Origin: JAHEKD01 sp965215945
GTDB taxonomy: Bacteria; Pseudomonadota; Gammaproteobacteria; Arenicellales; JAHEKD01
DNA length: 64,000 nt
Assembly: GCA_965215945.1 (NCBI GenBank)
Contig: CBDCFC010000047.1
Location: 62,001 to 126,000, forward strand
Reading direction: 5' to 3'
Shown here: positions 34,238-43,683 of the stretch, piece by piece
Position numbering within the stretch: position 1 is the first letter of the stretch
Layout: the number at the start of each line of letters is the position of its first letter
Position numbers and translations under genes: made by a program
The notes under the pieces: model-generated
What the model saw: only the letters and a program-made list of their open reading frames with translations
What the model was told of the DNA's origin: nothing
Database searches by the model: none

Positions 34238-35851
34238 ATGCAGAATACGAGCAAACAGGAGTTTTTTGACAAAATTCTCGAGGCGGGTAGAAAAAAAGAA
34301 TTATCCAGACGAGATTTTATGACCCATGCCATGGCGGCTGGGTTGACGTTGACTGCCGCATCGGCATTGTGGACGGAGAAGGTTTCAGCACAATCACCAC
34401 AGAAAGGTGGAACCTTAAAAGTGGGGTTGCACGACGGTAATACGGCCGACTCGTACGATCCGGGAAAATACGCCAGTGTTCAAGACATCCAAATGGCGCA
34501 CACATATCGCAGTTATTTGACGATGATCACACCAGAGAATGGTTTAGGACCTGATATGGCCGATGCTTGGAGTGCTTCAGCGGATGCGAAGACATGGACT
34601 TTCGAGTTAAACAAAGATGCTTCCTTTCATAGCGGTAAACCGTTTACATCAAAGGATGCAGTGGCATCATTAAATTATCACCGTGGTGAGGGCACTACAT
34701 CGGCAGCGGCCTCGTTGCTCGCCGATGTGACGGATATCAAAGCTGATGGTGATCACACGATGGTGATTGAGCTCAGTCAGGGTATCGCCGATTTGCCCTG
34801 GTTTATGACTGACTATCATTTGGTCATGCTGCCGGCGAAAGATGATGGTGGTGTTGACTGGGAAAGTGGTGATGGCGCCGGTCCCTACAAACTGGACAAC
34901 TACGAACCAGGCGTAAGTGCTGAAATGACTCGCCACGATGGCTGGCATGGCGAAGGGGCATATTTTGATGATATCAAAATGACCCTATTGAACGATCCCA
35001 ATGCAAGACAAACAGCATTGATTACAGGTGATGTCGATATGGTGACCTCGCTGGATCTAAAAACGATGGCTTTAATGCAGCGTAATCCTGACATTGAAAT
35101 CGACAATATCCCATCAGGATCGGCGGTCACTTTGCCTATGTTTTGTGATGTGGCTCCATTTGATAATCTGGATGTACGGTTGGCGCTTAAGCATGCGATT
35201 AACCGCGAAGACATCATTGAGAAAATTCTGTTTGGAACCGGTTTTCCGGGTAATGATTTTCATGTTTCACCCAATATGCCTTATTATCCGGGTGACATTG
35301 AACAACGTGCTTATGATCCAGATAAGGCCAAGCATCATTTAAAGCAGGCAGGCCTGGACTCATTGACTGTCGATTTATCGGCTACGGATAGCGTTCTACC
35401 CGGTGCGGTTGATATGTGCGTGTTATATGGTGAGCATGCCAAACCCGCAGGTATAAACATCAATGCGGTCAGAGAACCCTCTGATGGATATTGGTCAGAT
35501 GTCTGGTTGAAGAAACCTTTTGTGTTTGTCAAATGGGGTGCGCGTCCCACACCGGATCAAATCTTCACTTTGACGTACAGAAAAGGGGCTGACTGGAATG
35601 AAGCACACTGGGATAATGACCGTTTTAATGAGCTGTTATTACAAGCCAAAGCCGAGCTTGATGACAATCTTCGCGCGGAAATGTACAAAGAAATGTGCCA
35701 GATTGCCCGCGATGACGGTGGCACTATTATTCCTTTCTTTATTAATTATGTTTACGCACGCCGTAAAAACCTACAGCATGGTGAAAACGTAGCGGCGAGT
35801 TGGGAAGCCGATGGTGCCCGCTGGGCCAGCCGCTGGTGGTTTACATCGTAG
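34238..35851 (+). CDS. ABC transporter substrate-binding protein, family 5, TAT-exported (first copy)
   Basis: 537 residues. The N-terminus has a twin-arginine motif (ELSRRDFMTHAMAAGLTLTAAS) with cleavage near KVSAQ, followed by an SBP_bac_5 domain (peptide/opine/nickel type): DAWSASADAKTWTFELNKDASFHSGKPFTSKDAVASL and VRLALKHAINREDI are typical. A periplasmic ligand-capturing protein for the permeases downstream. A strong terminator follows it, probably allowing more binding protein than permease. A paralogue lies at 39.8 kb. Ligand unknown; context suggests a quaternary-amine or phosphonate compound. Confidence 0.88.
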   Translation: MQNTSKQEFFDKILEAGRKKELSRRDFMTHAMAAGLTLTAASALWTEKVSAQSPQKGGTLKVGLHDGNTADSYDPGKYASVQDIQMAHTYRSYLTMITPENGLGPDMADAWSASADAKTWTFELNKDASFHSGKPFTSKDAVASLNYHRGEGTTSAAASLLADVTDIKADGDHTMVIELSQGIADLPWFMTDYHLVMLPAKDDGGVDWESGDGAGPYKLDNYEPGVSAEMTRHDGWHGEGAYFDDIKMTLLNDPNARQTALITGDVDMVTSLDLKTMALMQRNPDIEIDNIPSGSAVTLPMFCDVAPFDNLDVRLALKHAINREDIIEKILFGTGFPGNDFHVSPNMPYYPGDIEQRAYDPDKAKHHLKQAGLDSLTVDLSATDSVLPGAVDMCVLYGEHAKPAGININAVREPSDGYWSDVWLKKPFVFVKWGARPTPDQIFTLTYRKGADWNEAHWDNDRFNELLLQAKAELDDNLRAEMYKEMCQIARDDGGTIIPFFINYVYARRKNLQHGENVAASWEADGARWASRWWFTS

Positions 35852-35861
35852 TTTATTAATA

Positions 35862-35898
35862 AAAACAGGGTTTCATTTTGAAACCCTGTTTTGTTTTA
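35862..35898 (+). terminator. Terminator between the binding-protein and permease genes
   Basis: A perfect 14-base stem, 35862-35875 with 35879-35892 (AAAACAGGGTTTCA and its complement), has a 3-base loop and a T-rich right arm (TTTTGTTTT). It would reduce read-through from the first binding-protein gene to the permease genes. Confidence 0.85.
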
Positions 35899-35988
35899 AC
35901 GAGAATTAAGACTAAGAGAAGAGGATTTATCGAATTTAAGTTCGCTTAAATATTTACATTCACAACCTAAAGAGACGGGAGAAGATTA

Positions 35989-36945
35989 ATGAATGATGTA
36001 CTGCAAATCATCATTAAGCGATTGGGTTTAGGCCTGGTCACTTTGTTGGTGATTTCTATAATTATATTTGGCGCTGTAGAGCTGTTGCCGGGTGATTTGG
36101 CGCAAGCCATACTTGGACAAGCTGCAACAGAGGAAACGGTGGCGGCGATGCGAGCAGAATTGGGTCTAGATCGGCCCGCACCTGTTCGTTATCTGGCCTG
36201 GCTAAAAGGAGCAGTAGTGGGTGACTTCGGTAACTCTTTGGCAAGTGGTATACCGGTTACTGAACTTATAGGCCCTCGTTTCGCCAATACTCTATTTCTA
36301 GCTTTATACGCCGCTGTGATTGCGGTGCCAATTGCAATAATGCTTGGTGTATTAGCCGCTTTATACAGAAACTCTGTTTTTGATCGTGTTGCCAATGTAT
36401 TAACGTTGACGTCGATTTCTTCACCAGAGTTTTTCCTTGGCTATATATTAGTTTTATTTCTTGCGGTTAAAAATTCATTTTTCCCAGCGATTTCCAGTTT
36501 GTCGGATGACATGAGTTTAGTTGATAAATTGCATCGAGTTTTTCTGCCCGCATTAACTCTGGTACTAGTTGTGGTTGCACACATGATGCGGATGACCCGT
36601 GCAGCCATTATCAACTTATTAGCATCACCCTACATTGAAATGGCGAGACTGAAAGGAACGCCACAACGTAAAGTGATCACCCATCATGCACTACCTAACG
36701 CCTGGGCGCCGGTTATTAATGTTGTTGCATTAAATCTTGCTTATTTGATTACGGGTGTTGTTCTGGTTGAGGTGGTGTTTGTTTATCCTGGAATCGGTCA
36801 GCTTCTAGTCGATAGTGTGACCAAGAGGGATTTCCCTGTGGTGCAGGCTTGCTGCTTAATTTTTGCTGCAACCTATATTATTTTAAATTTATCGGCGGAC
36901 GTTGGTTCAATACTAACCAACCCACGTTTGCGACACCCTAAATAA
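35989..36945 (+). CDS. ABC transporter permease, DppB-like
   Basis: 318-residue inner-membrane protein with six membrane segments. FGAVELLPGDLAQAILGQAATEETVAAMRAELGLDRPAPVRYLAWLKGAVVGDFGNSL is the typical N-terminal periplasmic part of the DppB/OppB group. The EAA loop that contacts the ATPase is MARLKGTPQRKVITHHALPNAWAPVI. It works as a heterodimer with the following DppC-like permease, 10 bases on. A GGGAGAAG site precedes the ATG. Confidence 0.92.
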   Translation: MNDVLQIIIKRLGLGLVTLLVISIIIFGAVELLPGDLAQAILGQAATEETVAAMRAELGLDRPAPVRYLAWLKGAVVGDFGNSLASGIPVTELIGPRFANTLFLALYAAVIAVPIAIMLGVLAALYRNSVFDRVANVLTLTSISSPEFFLGYILVLFLAVKNSFFPAISSLSDDMSLVDKLHRVFLPALTLVLVVVAHMMRMTRAAIINLLASPYIEMARLKGTPQRKVITHHALPNAWAPVINVVALNLAYLITGVVLVEVVFVYPGIGQLLVDSVTKRDFPVVQACCLIFAATYIILNLSADVGSILTNPRLRHPK

Positions 36946-36955
36946 GGAGTAAACT

Positions 36956-38017
36956 ATGAGTCCTTTCGTTATTGGCTATTACGCCTTATTAATTGGAGCA
37001 GCCTGTGTCGCTGCATATTTCAAAAACCGCACGGCATTTTTATTGCTATTTTCTTTGATGCTGGCTTCTTTTGTGGTTGGTCTGGTTGGTGGTGAAAAGG
37101 CACTGTGGACGATCACTGTTGCTGCTGGTTTAATTGCTGCATCGGCGGGTATTGCCTTTACATTCCGAGAATTTTTGACCATTGCGCTTAAAGGTGAAGC
37201 GCAAAAGGCAATAAAGTCTGCACCTTTAACGGCTACTTTTGGTCTGTTTATGATCATGATTTATATCGTTGCAGCGATATTCGCGCCAATCATTGCTCCA
37301 TTTGGAGAAGCCGAGGTGGTTGGCTCATCTTTCGCTCCACCTGATGAAGCAATGCTGCTGGGTGGTGATCAACTGGGCCGTGACATGTTTAGCCGCTTAG
37401 TTTACGGGGCTAGAAATACGGTTGGTCTGGCGCTGATAACAACCTGTATTGCCTTTTTATTTGGCACTTCTCTGGGTTTGTTGGCTGCTGTCAAAGGCGG
37501 CTGGTTTGATCAGTTTCTCGCCCGTGCTGTAGATGTATTGATGTCGATTCCTTCTTTAGTATTTGCACTTTTACTTTTAAGTATTTTTGGAACCAACATT
37601 TATACGCTGATTGTGATTATAGCTATTATATATACACCTCCGGTGTTTCGATTGGCCCGGGCAGTAGCCGGTAACATTGTGGTCATGGATTATATTGAAG
37701 CTGCCAGATTACGCGGCGAGAAAGCCTGGCATCTTATTCTTCGAGAAATTTTGCCTAATGCATCGGCACCACTCATTGCTGAGTTCGGATTGCGTTTTTG
37801 TTTCGTTTTCTTGTTGATTTCGGGCCTTTCATTTTTAGGTTTGGGTTTGCAACCGCCCACGGCTGACTGGGGTTCGATGGTGAAAGAAAATGCCACGCTT
37901 ATTTCATTCGGTGAAATAACACCTTTGATACCTGCGGCGGCGATTGCCTTGCTAACTGTATCAATCAACTTTGTTGTCGACTGGATGCTTTATCGTTCAT
38001 CCGGTCTGAAAACGTAA
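36956..38017 (+). CDS. ABC transporter permease, DppC-like, with extra N-terminal membrane segments
   Basis: 353 residues. The DppC/OppC part begins about residue 80 (ALKGEAQKAIKSAPLTATFGLFMIMIYIVAAIFAPIIAPFGE) and has the usual GGDQLGRDMFSRLVYGARNT and the EAA loop AARLRGEKAWHLILREILPNASAPLI. The first 75 residues hold two or three extra hydrophobic segments, so the protein is about 60 residues longer than the standard 290-300. The role of the extension is unknown. It forms the channel with the DppB-like subunit. Confidence 0.9.
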   Translation: MSPFVIGYYALLIGAACVAAYFKNRTAFLLLFSLMLASFVVGLVGGEKALWTITVAAGLIAASAGIAFTFREFLTIALKGEAQKAIKSAPLTATFGLFMIMIYIVAAIFAPIIAPFGEAEVVGSSFAPPDEAMLLGGDQLGRDMFSRLVYGARNTVGLALITTCIAFLFGTSLGLLAAVKGGWFDQFLARAVDVLMSIPSLVFALLLLSIFGTNIYTLIVIIAIIYTPPVFRLARAVAGNIVVMDYIEAARLRGEKAWHLILREILPNASAPLIAEFGLRFCFVFLLISGLSFLGLGLQPPTADWGSMVKENATLISFGEITPLIPAAAIALLTVSINFVVDWMLYRSSGLKT

Positions 38018-38034
38018 TTTTGAGGAAATAAATC

Positions 38035-39693
38035 ATGACTAAAGATAAAGATGTTCTATTAAAGGTCAGAGACTTACGTATAGAGGCTTTTGCCGATGAC
38101 AAGTGGTTTGAAATTGTCCACGGTGTGGATCTGACTTTGCATAGAGGTGAAGTTTTGGGTTTAATCGGTGAGTCGGGGGCAGGTAAGTCAACAATTGGTT
38201 TGGCTGCAATGGGTTTTGCCCGTGATGGTTGCCGAATCTCAGGGGGCAGTGTTGAATTTGACGGCATTGAGCTAACGACTTCACCACGAGCCGATTTGCG
38301 CGCACTGCGTGGCGCCCGCATAGCCTATGTGGCCCAATCAGCAGCGGCTTCATTTAATCCGTCGCACAAACTGATTGATCAGCACACCGAAGCACCCGTT
38401 CACTATCGCATTAAAAAACGCTTGGAAAGTCAGGAAGATGCCATGGAACTTTATGCCAAGCTGCGGTTGCCAAATCCTGAAGAAATAGGCTTTCGCTACC
38501 CTCATCAGGTATCCGGTGGGCAATTACAACGGGCGATGACTGCAATGGCCATGAGCTGTCGACCGGATTTGATCATATTTGACGAGCCCACTACAGCCCT
38601 GGACGTGACGACTCAAATTGAGGTTTTGGCTTCAATTAGAGATATCGTTGATCAATTTAACACAGCTGCTATTTATATTACGCACGACTTGGCAGTTGTT
38701 GCACAAATGGCTGATACCATTAAGGTCTTGCTCAGAGGTGATGAAGTTGAAGAAGCGGACACTAAAACTATGTTAGATAGTCCCAAAGAAGACTATACCA
38801 AGTCACTGTGGGCGGTTCGTAGTTTTGAGCGTCCGCAAAAGCCATTACCCGGACCAGATGAAGTGCCGGTTGTTTCGGTTAGAGATGTCGATGCCGCTTA
38901 TGACGGGGTCAATAAAATTCTCTATGATGTTAGTTTTGATATTTATGCTGGACGAACGGTTGCCGTTGTCGGTGAATCCGGCTCAGGAAAATCAACAACC
39001 GCCAGGGTTATTACCGGCTTGTTACCACAAATGAAAGGGGAGGTTGCCTTCAAAGGTGAAGTGCTCCCGCCTCGTTACCAGGATCGAACCAAGGATCAAT
39101 TGCGTCAGGCACAAATGATTTATCAAATGGCCGATACGGCGCTGAACCCGAAATCACGAATTTGTGACTTAATCGGACGGCCTGCCGCATTTTACGGTGA
39201 TCTCAAAGGCACGGAATTGAAAAAGCGTGTTGATGAATTGTTGGATCTGATTGAACTCGAACCTAAAAAATATTATTTCCGTTATCCATCGGAATTATCG
39301 GGCGGACAAAAGCAACGTATTGGTATAGCCAGAGCATTGGCGGCTGATCCAACGTTTATCGTTTGTGATGAGGTCACCAGTGCACTGGATCAACTTGTCG
39401 CAGAAGGTATTTTGCGATTATTAGACAATTTGCAAAAAGAGCTTGATTTAGCTTATATGTTTATTACCCATGATTTGGCTACGGTTCGCTCTATTGCGGA
39501 TCATGTTGTTGTCATGAAACAAGGGCGTGTGGTTGAACAAGGTCCAAAGGATGAAATGTTTACGCCACCACATGATCCATATACTGATTTGTTATTATCA
39601 TCAGTGCCAGAAATGGATCCTGATTGGTTAACGACCTTACTGGAAGAGCGTGGTGTAGATAATGTCGGAGAAGCGGCTCATAAACACATGTAG
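38035..39693 (+). CDS. ABC transporter ATP-binding protein, two fused ATPase domains (DppD-DppF type)
   Basis: 552 residues containing two complete ATPase domains. The first has Walker A GESGAGKST (about 43-51), signature VSGGQLQRAM and Walker B LIIFDEPTTALD. The second has GESGSGKST (about 315-323), LSGGQKQRIG and FIVCDEVTSALD, where Glu after the Walker B Asp is kept. Each domain carries its H-loop (YITHDLA and FITHDLA). Powers import by the two permeases. Its end is followed by a terminator. Confidence 0.93.
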   Translation: MTKDKDVLLKVRDLRIEAFADDKWFEIVHGVDLTLHRGEVLGLIGESGAGKSTIGLAAMGFARDGCRISGGSVEFDGIELTTSPRADLRALRGARIAYVAQSAAASFNPSHKLIDQHTEAPVHYRIKKRLESQEDAMELYAKLRLPNPEEIGFRYPHQVSGGQLQRAMTAMAMSCRPDLIIFDEPTTALDVTTQIEVLASIRDIVDQFNTAAIYITHDLAVVAQMADTIKVLLRGDEVEEADTKTMLDSPKEDYTKSLWAVRSFERPQKPLPGPDEVPVVSVRDVDAAYDGVNKILYDVSFDIYAGRTVAVVGESGSGKSTTARVITGLLPQMKGEVAFKGEVLPPRYQDRTKDQLRQAQMIYQMADTALNPKSRICDLIGRPAAFYGDLKGTELKKRVDELLDLIELEPKKYYFRYPSELSGGQKQRIGIARALAADPTFIVCDEVTSALDQLVAEGILRLLDNLQKELDLAYMFITHDLATVRSIADHVVVMKQGRVVEQGPKDEMFTPPHDPYTDLLLSSVPEMDPDWLTTLLEERGVDNVGEAAHKHM

Positions 39694-39736
39694 TTTTTGT
39701 AATATTTTATTCAGCATTATCAATTTAAAATAAAAG

Positions 39737-39770
39737 GCATCAAAGCATCAGCTTTGATGCTTATACTTTT
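39737..39770 (+). terminator. Terminator after the ABC ATPase gene
   Basis: A perfect 10-base stem, GCATCAAAGC (39737-39746) and GCTTTGATGC (39751-39760), with loop ATCA, is followed by TTATACTTTT. It separates the ATPase gene from the second binding-protein gene. Confidence 0.8.
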
Positions 39771-39821
39771 ATTTAAAATTATTTAAGTAACAATTTTAAT
39801 TTTCTATAACGGAGTCATTTT

Positions 39822-41438
39822 ATGAACGAAAAAGTAGCACAGGGGATTATTTCAGGCCTGTTAAAACAAGGCCGTTCAAATCAGATTTCCCGGCGCGAAT
39901 TTATGCAGGGCATGATCGCAACCGGTATGACAGTTGCTTCAGCTTCGACTTTATGGTCAACCGAAGTGATGGCGCAAACACCAAGCAAAGGTGGGCATTT
40001 TAGAGTTGCTAAAGGCCACGGTGGCACTACAGATACACTCGATCCGGGGCATCATGAAAACGGGTTTACTATTGCAATGGTGCAGGGTGTTAATAACTAT
40101 CTAACCGAAGTCGATGCTGCAGGAAGTGTTGTGCCAGAGCTGGCGGAAAGCTGGGAAGCATCTGAAGATGCTTCAACCTGGACATTTAAAATTCGTGAAG
40201 GAGTAACATTCCATAATGGCAAAGATGTTACAGCTGAGGATGTGATTGCATCAATCAACCATCACCGCGGTGAAGCGACTCAGTCGGCTGCTAAGCCAAT
40301 TCTTGCTGGGATAAAGGAAATAAAAGCAGATGGCAGCCACACTATCGTGGTTGATCTTGAGGGCGGTAATGCCGATTTTCCATTTATTGTATCGGATTAC
40401 CATGTGCCAATTAAACCTGCTAACGCTGATGGCACTATGGATTGGGAGTCCGGTGTGGGGTGCGGTGCTTATGTGATGAAAAAATTCGATCCGGGTGTAC
40501 GGGTTGATCTGGAAAAAAATCCTGATTACTGGAAATCTGATCGTGGTCATTTTGATTCTATTGAACAGATTGCGGTGACAGATCCAGCTTCCAGAACAAA
40601 TGCCCTGGTTTCAGGAGAGGCTGATGCGATTGACCGTGTGGATTTGAAAACGGTTGGATTGTTATCACGTAATCCAGCCATCAAAATCCATCAGGTACAA
40701 GGCACATTGCACTATACCTTCCCGATGAATATGGGTGTGGCGCCATTTGATAACGTTGACGTCAGGCGTGCTTTAAAATATGCGATCAATCGCCAGGAGA
40801 TTGTCGATAAAGTACTACAGGGTTATGGCTCCATAGGTAACGATCATCCTATCGGTCCCGGCGTACCATTTTATGCTGCAGATTTACCACAAACGCCATA
40901 TGATCCAGACAAGGCCAAAGCTTTTTTAAAAACTGCTGGAATGGATTCTTTGACAGTCGATTTTCATGTCGCAGATGCAGCATTTGCAGGCGCAGTTGAC
41001 GCGGCGGTATTGTATGCCGAGCATGCTAAACCTGCAGGAATTAATATCAATGTTGTGCGTGAACCTAATGACGGTTACTGGGGCAATGTGTGGATGAAAA
41101 AACCGTTTGTTGCCAGTTACTGGAGCGGTCGTCCAACGGTTGACTGGATGTTTGCGACAGCATACGCATCAGGTGTGCCATGGAATGAATCGTTCTTTGA
41201 ACATGAGCGTTTTAATGAACTGCTTGTGCTTGGCCGTGCTGAATTAGATGAAGCCAAACGTGCCGAAATCTATTATGAAGCACAAAAAATCATGAATGAT
41301 GAAGGTGCTTCAGTTGTTCCTATGTTTGCTGCATATGTATTTGCTACCTCTGACAAAGTGGGATATGCGGAACCATTCTCTTCAATCTGGGATATGGATG
41401 GTGAGCGTTCGTTTGAACGTTGGTGGTTGAATTCATAA
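39822..41438 (+). CDS. ABC transporter substrate-binding protein, family 5, TAT-exported (second copy)
   Basis: 538 residues, paralogous to the protein at 34.2 kb along its whole length: a twin-arginine signal (ISRREFMQGMIATGMTVASASTLW), an SBP_bac_5 domain with ESWEASEDASTWTFKIREGVTFHNGKDV, and the shared ending WW(F/L)xS. Differences concentrate in the middle and in the ligand-cleft region near residues 440-465 (SGRPTVDWMFATAYASGV against ARPTPDQIFTLTYRKGA), which suggests different ligands for one transporter. A terminator precedes it and another follows. Confidence 0.88.
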   Translation: MNEKVAQGIISGLLKQGRSNQISRREFMQGMIATGMTVASASTLWSTEVMAQTPSKGGHFRVAKGHGGTTDTLDPGHHENGFTIAMVQGVNNYLTEVDAAGSVVPELAESWEASEDASTWTFKIREGVTFHNGKDVTAEDVIASINHHRGEATQSAAKPILAGIKEIKADGSHTIVVDLEGGNADFPFIVSDYHVPIKPANADGTMDWESGVGCGAYVMKKFDPGVRVDLEKNPDYWKSDRGHFDSIEQIAVTDPASRTNALVSGEADAIDRVDLKTVGLLSRNPAIKIHQVQGTLHYTFPMNMGVAPFDNVDVRRALKYAINRQEIVDKVLQGYGSIGNDHPIGPGVPFYAADLPQTPYDPDKAKAFLKTAGMDSLTVDFHVADAAFAGAVDAAVLYAEHAKPAGININVVREPNDGYWGNVWMKKPFVASYWSGRPTVDWMFATAYASGVPWNESFFEHERFNELLVLGRAELDEAKRAEIYYEAQKIMNDEGASVVPMFAAYVFATSDKVGYAEPFSSIWDMDGERSFERWWLNS

Positions 41439-41464
41439 TCTTTTGAGTAACTACTAGACCTAAT

Positions 41465-41493
41465 AAAGCCGGACTTTGTCCGGCTTTTCCTTT
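41465..41493 (+). terminator. Terminator after the second binding-protein gene
   Basis: AAAGCCGGAC (41465-41474) and GTCCGGCTTT (41478-41487) form a perfect 10-base stem with a TTT loop and a T-rich tail. It ends the ABC locus and, with A-rich flank on the other side, could also stop the convergent sulfatase transcript. Confidence 0.85.
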
Positions 41494-41508
41494 TTAAGGC
41501 TCACTAAA

Positions 41509-43137
41509 TTAGCCGTGTATATCCTCCATTTGCCAGGCTTGCAAAAGTTTGGGTAAAATAATGTCCCAATCCAGCACGCCTGTTGTATTTGTCCAGTCTT
41601 GGTATTGCTTTTCGAGTTCTACCTCTAAAGGCTTATTCTGCCCAATTAGATCGTTAAGTTCAGTACGATCATTTTCCATATCATAAAGTTCCCAGGGCTG
41701 GTTGTATTTTTTAACCAGTTTGAAGTTATCTTGGCGGATAGCGCAATTACCTTCATGTTCCCAGAATATAGGTTGCTCACGCTGCCAGTCAGTTTTGCCG
41801 TTTAATAATGGCATCAAAGATTCTCCCTGCAATGCCTGAATGGCATGTCCGCCTAACTCAGTTAAGTATTTTGCGCTGGTGGCTTCAAGGATAGTTGGCA
41901 TAATATCTACCACATGGCAGGGTGCATGAGCAATCTGTTTCTTTCTGAGTTGGTCAGGCCAGTGTGCAACTAGGGGTGTCGAAATCCCGCCTTCATGCAC
42001 CCAGTGTTTAAATAAGCGAAATGGAGCATTAGACGCATTAGCCCAGGGTAGGTCATAGCTTTGATAAGTCAAAGGACCACCAGGTCGGACATGAGGTTTA
42101 TTACCCATGTCAATTTTGCGTCCATCATTAGTTATATCTGGGAAAAACTTAGCCCAACCGTCCTCAGCCATAAATTCAGCACAGCCGCCGTTGTCGGAAA
42201 GAAATAGAATCAGAGTGTTTTCAAATTGGCTTAAATCTTTTAATGATTGCACTAATCGCCCCACAGTTTGATCCATGCGGTCCACCATGGCGGTATAAAC
42301 AGCCATTTTGCTGGCTTCCCATTCTTTATGCTGGACATCCTTCCAGGCAGGAGCATTATCGTCCCTGGGTGAAATATTCCAGACCTGTTGTAACACTTCC
42401 ATTGAATTCATTTGTTCATGGCGATTACAACGTAATTCGTCCCAACCTTTTAAATATAGGCCTTCATATTTGGCAATATCCTCCTCGTGTGCATGCAAAG
42501 GCCAGTGTGGTGCCGCATGTGCCAGATAGAGAAAAAACGGCTTTTCACCGGCGACAGATTCTTCAATCATCGCGATAGCTTCATCAGTAATTGCATCGGT
42601 GAAGTAAAAATTATCTTGGCTGATCTCAATTCGACTATCGTCTTCCATGATAAAGTGGGGTGAGAAAAAATGAGTCACGCCATCGACGAAACCATAAAAT
42701 CGATCAAACCCTCGTTGTCTGGGGGTAGGGTGGTCAATATCACCGACTCGCCAACTGTCAACTTCGCGTGCCATAAAATCACCGCCGACATGCCACTTGC
42801 CTGACATCAATGTGCGATAACCTGAGGCTCGCAAAACTTCAGCGATAGTAACGCTGTCATTGCGCAAAAAACCTTGGTAGGCCGGCGAGCCTAAATCAGC
42901 GCCCATGTGGCCAATCCCGGCGTTATGCGGGTATAAACCGGTTAGCAATGACGCTCGAGTGGGGCAGCAGCGGGCGCAATTGTACATCGCGGTCAATAAA
43001 ACGCCATTTGCTGCCAATTGATCGATATTGGGTGTCTTGATTTCTGAGCCGGTAACACCAAGATCAGCAAACCCCATGTCATCGACGAGGATGAGAATTA
43101 CATTAGGTCGTGATTTGAGTTCCGGGTCGCTGTGCAA
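41509..43137 (-). CDS. Sulfatase (arylsulfatase family, formylglycine type)
   Basis: 542 residues, no signal peptide. The N-terminal LILVDDMGFADLG gives the calcium-binding Asp pair. CCPTRASLLTG (about 58-68) is the CxPxR motif whose first Cys is converted to formylglycine, with downstream GLYPHNAGIGHM. LFLSDNGGCAEF supplies the second metal site. Hydrolyses sulfate esters, or in some relatives phosphonate or phosphate esters. A formylglycine-generating enzyme is not seen in the window. Convergent with the ABC locus, so a role in using the imported compound is possible but unproven. Confidence 0.88.
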   Translation of the reverse strand: MHSDPELKSRPNVILILVDDMGFADLGVTGSEIKTPNIDQLAANGVLLTAMYNCARCCPTRASLLTGLYPHNAGIGHMGADLGSPAYQGFLRNDSVTIAEVLRASGYRTLMSGKWHVGGDFMAREVDSWRVGDIDHPTPRQRGFDRFYGFVDGVTHFFSPHFIMEDDSRIEISQDNFYFTDAITDEAIAMIEESVAGEKPFFLYLAHAAPHWPLHAHEEDIAKYEGLYLKGWDELRCNRHEQMNSMEVLQQVWNISPRDDNAPAWKDVQHKEWEASKMAVYTAMVDRMDQTVGRLVQSLKDLSQFENTLILFLSDNGGCAEFMAEDGWAKFFPDITNDGRKIDMGNKPHVRPGGPLTYQSYDLPWANASNAPFRLFKHWVHEGGISTPLVAHWPDQLRKKQIAHAPCHVVDIMPTILEATSAKYLTELGGHAIQALQGESLMPLLNGKTDWQREQPIFWEHEGNCAIRQDNFKLVKKYNQPWELYDMENDRTELNDLIGQNKPLEVELEKQYQDWTNTTGVLDWDIILPKLLQAWQMEDIHG

Positions 43138-43201
43138 GTATCTTTCTTCTAATCAATCATGCGGCTAAGTATAGCTGATTAGGAGAAAAGATAGTTTATG
43201 C

Positions 43202-43669
43202 TTAATTCATTTGCTTCATTATTCTTTGATGTTCTCGTTCCCATTCGCGGCGTTTGATAGTTTCCCGTTTATCAAATAACTTTTTGCCCTTTCCAAGAGC
43301 CACTGCCAGTTTAACTCGCCCGGCTTTCCAGTAAAGTTTCAGGGGAATAAGGGCGTAGCCCTTGCGATCAACAGAGCCGATTAAATGAGAAATTTCCTTG
43401 CGATGCAAAAGCAATTTTCGGTTTCGCAGCGGTTCTGTTTTGTAATGGGTAGATGTTGTTGATAGCGGTGATATATGCGCGCCAAACAAAAACAATTCGC
43501 CATTTTTAACTAGAATATAACTCTCCTTAAGCTGTACCCGGCCAGCACGAATGCTTTTCACTTCCCAGCCTTGCAAAGCTAAACCGGCCTCGAAAGTATC
43601 CTCAATAAAATAATCATGGCGGGCTTTGCGATTATCAGCAATAAGCGAGCTGTCTTTTTGTTTTGCCAT
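43202..43669 (-). CDS. smpB: SsrA-binding protein SmpB
   Basis: 155-residue RNA-binding partner of tmRNA in rescue of stalled ribosomes. IADNRKARHDYFIEDTFEAGLALQGWEVKSIRAGRVQLKESYILVKNGELFLFGAHISPL is the typical N-terminal part, and the C-terminal tail KGKKLFDKRETIKRREWEREHQRIMK is the helix that enters the mRNA channel. No tmRNA gene is found within the flanking DNA in this window. Divergent from ratA, with a MITE-like element between them. Confidence 0.95.
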   Translation of the reverse strand: MAKQKDSSLIADNRKARHDYFIEDTFEAGLALQGWEVKSIRAGRVQLKESYILVKNGELFLFGAHISPLSTTSTHYKTEPLRNRKLLLHRKEISHLIGSVDRKGYALIPLKLYWKAGRVKLAVALGKGKKLFDKRETIKRREWEREHQRIMKQMN

Positions 43670-43683
43670 GACGAGATTTTAAT

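Noticed and set aside
43138..43201. tmRNA gene next to smpB
   Set aside because: The gap is only about 64 bases and contains no tRNA-like ends.
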